Positions 59,492-64,000 of a stretch of 64,000 bases of DNA are shown here, one piece after another. This DNA is from an uncultured Eubacteriales bacterium (GTDB taxonomy: Bacteria; Bacillota; Clostridia; Oscillospirales; Acutalibacteraceae), in NCBI GenBank assembly GCA_934561055.1, contig CAKTFN010000002.1:248001-312000 (forward strand). The letters are read 5' to 3'. A model generated the notes under the pieces. The model searched no databases. It was not told the origin of the DNA and worked only from the letters and a program-made list of their open reading frames with translations. The translations under genes were made by a program, and so were the position numbers. Every line of letters begins with the position of its first letter. The first letter of the stretch is position 1.

Positions 59492-60784
59492 TTATTCGCA
59501 GGCCGCTTTAAGCGCCTGATCGATATCGGAAATGATATCCTCAACGTTTTCGATTCCGACGGAAAGACGGATAAGGTCGCTTCTTACTCCGCATTCTTCA
59601 AGCTGAGACTCCGAAAGCTGGCGGTGAGTTGTCGAAGCCGGATGAAGAACGCAGGTTCGGCAATCCGCAACATGGGTAACAATTGAAGCAAGCTTCAAAG
59701 AATCCATGAATTTTGTTGCCGCCGCTCTTCCGCCCTTAACTCCGAAGGAGACAACGCCGCAGGTTCCGTTCGGCATATATTTTTTTGCTTTTTCAAACTG
59801 GCTGTCGCCTTCAAGAGAGGGATAGGATACCCATGAAACATATTCGCTCTCTTTCAGGTGTTTTGCAACGGCGAGCGCATTTTCGCAATGGCGCTCAACA
59901 CGAAGCGGAAGCGTTTCCATTCCGAGATTGAGAAGGAACGAGTTCATCGGAGCGGGGATTGAACCGAGGTCACGCATAACCTGGGCAACGCACTTTTGAA
60001 TATAAGCAAGTTTTCCGAACTTTTCCGTGTAAACAACGCCGTGATAGGATTCGTCCGGCGTTGTGAGGCAGGAAAACTTTCCGCTCTTTTCCCAGTCAAA
60101 ATTACCGCTGTCAACAATCGCTCCGCCGACGGACGTTGCGTGGCCGTCAAGGTACTTCGTTGTCGAATGAGTGACGATATCCGCACCGAACGTGAACGGG
60201 CGGCAGTTGACCGGAGTCGGAAAAGTGTTATCAACGATGAGCGGAACGCCGTGTTCATGAGCCGCAAGAGCGAACTTTTCAATGTCAAAAACATTGAGGG
60301 AAGGATTTGAAAGCGTTTCGCCGAAAACGGCTTTTGTGTTTTCTTTGAACGCCGAATCAAGTTCTTCCTTCGTGCAGTCGGGCGAAACAAAAGTGAAGTC
60401 GACGCCGAGCTTTCTCATCGTGACGTTGAAAAGATTAAAAGTTCCGCCGTAGATTGCGCTTGAGGCAACAACGTGGTCGCCGGCGCCGGCAATGTTGAAA
60501 ACGGCGAAGAAATTTGCGGACTGACCGGAAGAAGTCAAAACCGCACCGACTCCGCCTTCGAGCGAGGCAAGCTTTGCCGCAACGGCGTCATTGGTGGGGT
60601 TTGCAAGGCGGGTATAAAAATATCCGCTTTCTTCAAGGTCGAAAAGTCTTCCCATTTCTTCGCTTGAGTCATATTTATAAGTTGTACTTTGAACGATCGG
60701 AAGAACTCTCGGTTCACCGTTTTTCGGGGAATAGCCTGAATGAAGGCATTTTGTGTTTAAACCGTACTCGTTCAATTTGTGCAC
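59492..60784 (-). CDS. metY: O-acetylhomoserine sulfhydrylase / aminocarboxypropyltransferase
   Basis: 430 aa, the length of MetY rather than the shorter cystathionine synthases. PLP-binding K210 in THSTTKYLDGHATSVGG; SSGQSANFF and YFYTRLANPTN also present. Makes homocysteine from O-acetylhomoserine and sulfide. Own promoter; no SAM riboswitch is visible in the leader. AAAGGACGGTG precedes the ATG. Confidence 0.95.
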   Translation of the reverse strand: MHKLNEYGLNTKCLHSGYSPKNGEPRVLPIVQSTTYKYDSSEEMGRLFDLEESGYFYTRLANPTNDAVAAKLASLEGGVGAVLTSSGQSANFFAVFNIAGAGDHVVASSAIYGGTFNLFNVTMRKLGVDFTFVSPDCTKEELDSAFKENTKAVFGETLSNPSLNVFDIEKFALAAHEHGVPLIVDNTFPTPVNCRPFTFGADIVTHSTTKYLDGHATSVGGAIVDSGNFDWEKSGKFSCLTTPDESYHGVVYTEKFGKLAYIQKCVAQVMRDLGSIPAPMNSFLLNLGMETLPLRVERHCENALAVAKHLKESEYVSWVSYPSLEGDSQFEKAKKYMPNGTCGVVSFGVKGGRAAATKFMDSLKLASIVTHVADCRTCVLHPASTTHRQLSESQLEECGVRSDLIRLSVGIENVEDIISDIDQALKAACE

Positions 60785-60816
60785 CGTCCTTTTCAGAAAA
60801 AGATTACATGAAAGTA

Positions 60817-60845
60817 ATTATATTACAAAAGCCGTTAGAAGTCAA
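60817..60845 (-). promoter_or_regulatory. metY promoter
   Basis: On minus: TTGACT (60845-60840), 17 bases, TATAAT (60822-60817). The transcription start would lie about 25 bases before the ATG, leaving no room for a riboswitch. Confidence 0.75.
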
Positions 60846-60891
60846 TGGTGAAAGATTTCGGAAAAAGGAAGGGGGTCTTTTTGCTTTTTCC

Positions 60892-60942
60892 GTGAGAAAA
60901 TCCGCCGGCTTCCGACCGAGGGAGAGATTTTCTGCGCCACGG
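60892..60942 (-). repeat. Module 3 stem-loop repeat, copy 4 (partial)
   Basis: On minus it reads GCCGTGGCGCAG, AAAATCTCTCCCTCGGTCGG, AGCCGGCGG and CTCACG, matching the 18.1-kb copy; the final GGAGGGC stem is lost. The rest of 60785-61046 holds only the metY promoter and a terminator. Confidence 0.65.
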
Positions 60943-60996
60943 CTTGCTTTTTACGCTGTTAGAAATTTCCTTTAAGCAGTATCTCAAAAATGAAAA

Positions 60997-61033
60997 ATCC
61001 TCACGAAAAACGCAAATCATTTTCGTGAGGAGC
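60997..61033 (-). terminator. Terminator of the chagasin-like gene
   Basis: AATCCTCACGAAAA and TTTTCGTGAGG pair; U5 follows on minus. Confidence 0.85.
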
Positions 61034-61046
61034 TTTTTATTTGATT

Positions 61047-61460
61047 TTATGCATATTTTTCCGCTGCTGTTTCGGTTGAATCCACAACGGAAATTTTTCC
61101 GCCCTTTGAAACGCAACGGTAAATAACCTTCGTGAAATTTTGTCCGCCTTCCCAATGTTGGCCGTAGGTGAATGTGATCACGGCTTCGCCGTCGGAAACG
61201 GCGTCAAAGAAAAACTTTTCCGTTCCGCCCGCTCCGGAAACGGGAATCGCCGAGAACTTTTGAATATACTTGCTTCCGGCCGCCTTGATAACGCTTTCGT
61301 TGTCAATTTCAACCACCCATGAACAGCCCGTTGACGGATTGCTTGAAAGGTCAATCACAAGGTCATGCTTTTGAGCTTCGATTGAAACGGAAAGAAGCGA
61401 CGCAAATGCAGTGAAAGCGGCAACGATAACCGCAAAAAATCTTTTGAAAAATACCGACAC
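61047..61460 (-). CDS. Secreted chagasin-like (I42) cysteine-protease inhibitor
   Basis: 137 aa from GTG 61460 (AAAGGA 9 bases upstream; a TTG three codons earlier abuts it). Signal peptide about 1-29. The three chagasin loops are visible: NPSTGCSW (BC loop, NPTTG type), GAGGTEKF (DE loop, GxGG) and TYGQHWEGG (FG loop, normally RPW). These wedge into papain-type proteases. The window also encodes C39-like cysteine-peptidase proteins that are candidate targets, but host or competitor proteases are equally likely. Confidence 0.8.
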   Translation of the reverse strand: MSVFFKRFFAVIVAAFTAFASLLSVSIEAQKHDLVIDLSSNPSTGCSWVVEIDNESVIKAAGSKYIQKFSAIPVSGAGGTEKFFFDAVSDGEAVITFTYGQHWEGGQNFTKVIYRCVSKGGKISVVDSTETAAEKYA

Positions 61461-61490
61461 AAAAATCAATCCTTTCGTAACTTAAATTTT

Positions 61491-61922
61491 TCAGCCGTTG
61501 CTTTTCATCATTTCGGAAATTCGTTTTTTAATGAGGAGAACGGCTTTTTCGGGGTCTTTTTCGTTGCCGACCGCCTTTTCAATCGGGCAAAGACCGTCCC
61601 CTTTTCGGTTGACGATGCACTCGGTTACCGTTCCCGAAAAAACGGAAACACCGTTTTCTTCAAGGAACTCCTTTGCCTTTTCACCGAGTACCTCTGCGTA
61701 TATTTCACGGACGCCGAGGAGAAAAAAAAGCACCGCAGCCCCTTTTCCGACAATTTTGTCCGCCGCACAGAAGGCGGAAAGATCTTTCTTTTCGTCATAA
61801 AGCTTCAAAAGTCCGGAAACGCCTTTGGCTGTACTTCTGATTGTTTCGTTTTCACCAACAAGGACAAGGGTGAGGTTTTCCTCTTCGAGAACTTTTTTTG
61901 CAAGGATTGTTTTTTCATTCAT
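61491..61922 (-). CDS. DUF1893 protein
   Basis: 143 aa. The family pattern is clear: LTLVLVGENETIRSTAKGVSGLLKLYDE, then KIVGKGAAVLFFLLGVREIYAEVLGEKAKEFLEENG and CPIEKAV. A deaminase-like fold is suspected but no activity is known. Last gene of a four-gene minus-strand run. Confidence 0.85.
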   Translation of the reverse strand: MNEKTILAKKVLEEENLTLVLVGENETIRSTAKGVSGLLKLYDEKKDLSAFCAADKIVGKGAAVLFFLLGVREIYAEVLGEKAKEFLEENGVSVFSGTVTECIVNRKGDGLCPIEKAVGNEKDPEKAVLLIKKRISEMMKSNG

Positions 61923-61937
61923 CGCAGGTACCTCGCT

Positions 61938-62330
61938 TTAGAAGCAGACGATTTCATTCGGCTTTGAAAACGATGAAAAAACGGCAACGGCGTTTTTAAA
62001 ATAAAATACCTGGGTGTTTCCGTCGTCCGGGTCGTAAAGAGCCTTGAGCGAAGGATAAGCTTCAAGCATCGAAACCCTCGCTTCTCTTCTGTCGTCCTCA
62101 ACAAGTTCTCCGGAAAGGCGGAGCCATTCGCCGTTTTTGAAAGCACAGATTTCCGCTTTCGGGTTCTTTTCAAGCTGCTTTGAAACTTCCTTTTTCTTTC
62201 CTGTCTGAATATAAAGTTTTCCCTCAAAAATATGTGCCGTTCCGAAGGGACGGACACGGGGTTGGTCGTTTTCGGCCGTTGCAAGATAATATGTTTCGGC
62301 TTCTTTTAAAAATTTGCAAACACGTTCCAT
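61938..62330 (-). CDS. Pyridoxamine 5'-phosphate oxidase-like FMN-binding protein
   Basis: 130 aa from ATG 62330 (AAGGAAGG upstream). An ATG at 62351 overlaps the previous stop as ATGA and is a real alternative. Split-barrel fold: YYLATAENDQPRVRPFGTAHIFEGKLYIQTGKKKEVSKQLEKNP is typical of small flavin reductases of this group. Probably reduces or senses small molecules with flavin; substrate unknown. Confidence 0.85.
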   Translation of the reverse strand: MERVCKFLKEAETYYLATAENDQPRVRPFGTAHIFEGKLYIQTGKKKEVSKQLEKNPKAEICAFKNGEWLRLSGELVEDDRREARVSMLEAYPSLKALYDPDDGNTQVFYFKNAVAVFSSFSKPNEIVCF

Positions 62331-62347
62331 TTTTTCGCCTTCCTTTT

Positions 62348-62887
62348 TCATTCAACTTCGTTTCCGAGTTTATACGCTTCTTTGAGCTTTTCGCTTCCTT
62401 TGATTTCGCCGGGACCGTTCACTCCTCCGACAAAGACCGTTCCGGCGAATTTTGCTCTTTCAAAGCATTCGATCCAGCCGCAAAGACCTTCAATCGCACG
62501 GTCGTCAACGTTTTCGTCGTCTTCCGCCGCGGTTGAAAGAAGGTAAACGTTTTTGAAACGGTAATCCGAACCGTAAAGCGGATTTGCACGGTCAAGGAGC
62601 GTTTTCATTTGACCGCACATTTCGTAATAATAAATCGGAGTTGCAAAAGCGACCGCATCGCAGTCATGAATCTTTTGATTAATTTCTTCCATATCGTCTT
62701 TAATCACGCATTTTCCGGTTTTTTGGCAGGAAAGGCAGCCGATGCAAAAACCGAGCTTTTTTCCGCGTAGCGAAATTTTTTCAACGTCATGGCCGGCATC
62801 CTTTGCGCCTTTGATGAACTCGTCGGCAAGAATGTCCGAATTGCTCGTTTTTCTGAGACTTGTTGAAATTATCAAAACTTTACTCAT
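62348..62887 (-). CDS. Flavodoxin-like NADPH-dependent FMN reductase with Cys cluster
   Basis: 179 aa. FMN-binding loop STSLRKTSNSDILADEF and FATPIYYYEMCGQMKTLLDR; C-I-G-C-x2-C-x4-C motif (near residues 48-60) typical of the iron-sulfur flavoprotein (Isf) branch. Acts as an electron carrier or quinone/nitro reductase. Overlaps DUF4186 upstream by 4 bases (ATGA). Confidence 0.88.
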   Translation of the reverse strand: MSKVLIISTSLRKTSNSDILADEFIKGAKDAGHDVEKISLRGKKLGFCIGCLSCQKTGKCVIKDDMEEINQKIHDCDAVAFATPIYYYEMCGQMKTLLDRANPLYGSDYRFKNVYLLSTAAEDDENVDDRAIEGLCGWIECFERAKFAGTVFVGGVNGPGEIKGSEKLKEAYKLGNEVE

Positions 62888-63258
62888 TTTAAAACCTCCC
62901 GTTTTTCGGAATACTCTTTTTCAATCCATGCCATCAGAAGATTCACGATTTTTTTCTGCTGAACGGCCGAAAGTTCTCTGTCCTTTAAAACCCGATACCA
63001 TTTGTTGAGACAGCCTCGGCAACAGCAGGCACAGGCGTGCTGAGCAACAAAAACCGGATGTCCGTGCATCGGCGTCTGCTTTCCGTCGTTGACGGGATTC
63101 TTCGCGGCGAGACGAAGGCGAACAAAGTCTTCGGCGTGGGCACGGATCGTTTCAAGACCTTTTTCGTCAATATAACGTAAATCTTTTTCGGAAAGATGAA
63201 ACTTTGAGCGGAAAGAGGAGCGTGAAAGCTTTTCAAGCGCTTCGTCAATCGTTTGCAT
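62884..63258 (-). CDS. DUF4186 protein
   Basis: 124 aa. Family phrases FRSKFHLSEKDLRYIDEKGLETIRAHAEDFVRLRLA, GKQTPMHGHPVFVAQHACACCCRGCLNKW and a basic helix near the end. The Cys-rich HACACCCRGCL suggests metal binding. First gene of the four-gene operon with flavodoxin, PNPOx-like and DUF1893 proteins. Confidence 0.85.
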   Translation of the reverse strand: MQTIDEALEKLSRSSFRSKFHLSEKDLRYIDEKGLETIRAHAEDFVRLRLAAKNPVNDGKQTPMHGHPVFVAQHACACCCRGCLNKWYRVLKDRELSAVQQKKIVNLLMAWIEKEYSEKREVLK

Positions 63259-63328
63259 TTTTCATCACTCCCGAAAGTTTTTACAGGTTTATTATACAAC
63301 TTATTTTTCGCCTTTTCAACCGAAAGGA

Positions 63329-63357
63329 TTGTCTTTTTCACTCCGGTCTGCTAAAAT
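63329..63357 (+). promoter_or_regulatory. Promoter of the NUDIX gene
   Basis: TTGTCT (63329-63334), 17 bases, TAAAAT (63352-63357). This places the transcript start near 63364 and supports the start codon at 63395 over the in-frame codons at 63329 and 63356. Confidence 0.65.
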
Positions 63358-63394
63358 GAAAAACGAATTTTTTAAAAACGGACGGTGTTTTTCA

Positions 63395-63778
63395 ATGGTT
63401 CAGGTTGTTGCCGCACTCATAAGAAACGGAAAAAAGTTTTTGATTTGCCGGCGTCCGGCGCATAAGGCACGCGGACTTCTTTGGGAATTCGTCGGCGGAA
63501 AGGTTGAAAAAGGGGAAACGAAAGAGCAGGCGCTCATCCGTGAATGCCGTGAGGAGCTTGACGTCACGGTGAAAGTCGGCGATGTTTTCACCGAACTTAT
63601 TCATGAGTACCCGGACATTACGGTTGACCTTACGCTTTTCAATGCGGAAATCGAAAGCGGAGAAATCAAACTTCTTGAACACAGCGCAATCGATTGGATA
63701 TCTCCGGATGAGATTGAAAATTTTGAGTTCTGCCCTGCGGACGAGAATATTCTCAAAAAAATCAAGAACGAATTTTGA
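63395..63778 (+). CDS. NUDIX hydrolase, MutT-like (8-oxo-dGTP diphosphatase)
   Basis: 127 aa from ATG 63395, close to MutT length. The Nudix box GGKVEKGETKEQALIRECREELDV is complete (Gx5Ex7REUxEExGU pattern with D in the last part). Begins VVAALIRNGKKFLICRRP and ends with a C-terminal DWISPDEIENFEFCPAD. Likely removes oxidised nucleotides or related pyrophosphates. Convergent with a partial gene at the window end. Confidence 0.92.
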   Translation: MVQVVAALIRNGKKFLICRRPAHKARGLLWEFVGGKVEKGETKEQALIRECREELDVTVKVGDVFTELIHEYPDITVDLTLFNAEIESGEIKLLEHSAIDWISPDEIENFEFCPADENILKKIKNEF

Positions 63779-63847
63779 TTTTTCGGATACCTTCGGTATG
63801 TGAAACGCTCCCAATAAAATTGCGCCCGCATCAAAGAAGATATAATA

Positions 63848-63886
63848 AAACGGGGCTGTGACTTTTCCTTGTCACAGCTCCGTTTA
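63848..63886. terminator. Bidirectional terminator
   Basis: AAACGGGGCTGTGAC pairs with GTCACAGCTCCGTTT (one mismatch) between the NUDIX gene and the partial minus-strand gene. Confidence 0.85.
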
Positions 63887-63893
63887 AATGTTT

Positions 63894-64000
63894 TTATTTT
63901 TTCTTTTTCGCTTTCTTTTCGGGTTTCTCTTCTTTTTGAGGTTCGGGCTTTTCTTCCGGAACGGAAGGCGCATCGTCGCCGGAGTTCGTTTCGGCCGAAC
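63894..64000 (-). CDS. 3' end of an unidentified gene with a charged tail
   Basis: The last 35 codons of a minus-strand gene, stop TAA at 63896-63894. The visible residues are a low-complexity tail: SAETNSGDDAPSVP, then alternating E-K-P repeats, ending KKAKKKK. Such tails follow ribosomal, membrane or secreted proteins; nothing identifies the domain upstream. It is followed by a terminator on the same strand. Confidence 0.7.
   Translation of the reverse strand, partial: SAETNSGDDAPSVPEEKPEPQKEEKPEKKAKKKK

Noticed and set aside
60785..60860. SAM riboswitch upstream of metY
   Set aside because: The predicted transcript leader is only about 25 bases, too short for any SAM aptamer.

Overview
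The window looks like chromosomal DNA of an uncultured, low-to-medium GC member of the Clostridia (Eubacteriales), probably from an animal-gut lineage near the Oscillospiraceae/Acutalibacteraceae. The basis is the Firmicutes core genes (nrdR, obgE, yhaM, mrnC, coaD-rsmD, yebC), a YpeB-type germination protein that implies spore formation, strong AAAGGAG ribosome binding sites, frequent TTG/GTG starts and sigma-A promoters of the TTGACA-17-TATAAT type. The lineage assignment is inference. I see no prophage, insertion sequence, CRISPR array or rRNA operon.

Layout. 1-7.6 kb: HAD phosphatase, a two-lobed ATPase, a small lipoprotein, a wall-polymer glycerophosphotransferase, an orphan small-RNA-like unit, nrdR, a sugar acetyltransferase, and a TetR regulator divergent from an internally duplicated membrane protein. 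7.6-13.7 kb: secreted C39-like and DUF4886 proteins, a GH29 fucosidase and an SDR reductase. 13.9-18.3 kb: a secreted paralogue family member, the mntP-tvp38 operon and a 1.8-kb gene-free island built from inverted repeats. 18.3-29.4 kb: radical SAM enzyme, a MarR-controlled heterodimeric ABC exporter, an M28-like peptidase, an MBL hydrolase, uxaC and a YesL-family protein.

29.5-30.8 kb holds the most unusual locus: an XRE regulator followed by three very short genes encoding related cationic amphipathic peptides (18, 33 and 70 aa), two of which have matching TTGACT-17-TATTAT promoters. 30.9-45.1 kb: aconitase-family hydratase, malQ, tRNA-Pro, an AraC/GyrI-like regulator, esterase, a 1170-aa double phosphoesterase, a 42-aa Gln-rich microprotein, ypeB and a MATE transporter. 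45.1-46.2 kb: a decayed pnuC remnant, an intact tRNA-Arg(CCU), and a second tRNA-Arg(CCU) copy split by three 50-bp tandem repeats.

46.2-64 kb: an ACT-ACT-MBL fusion protein, a sugar symporter overlapping a cysteine-peptidase-like gene, then a mostly minus-strand housekeeping block (yebC, coaD, rsmD, yhaM, mrnC, obgE, ychF, metY), a chagasin-like protease inhibitor, a four-gene redox/unknown operon, and a mutT-type NUDIX gene.

Stem-loop repeats scattered in intergenic regions (about 17.9, 18.1, 33.3 and 60.9 kb, plus relatives at 15.1 and 16.7 kb) suggest a dispersed non-coding repeat family active in this genome.
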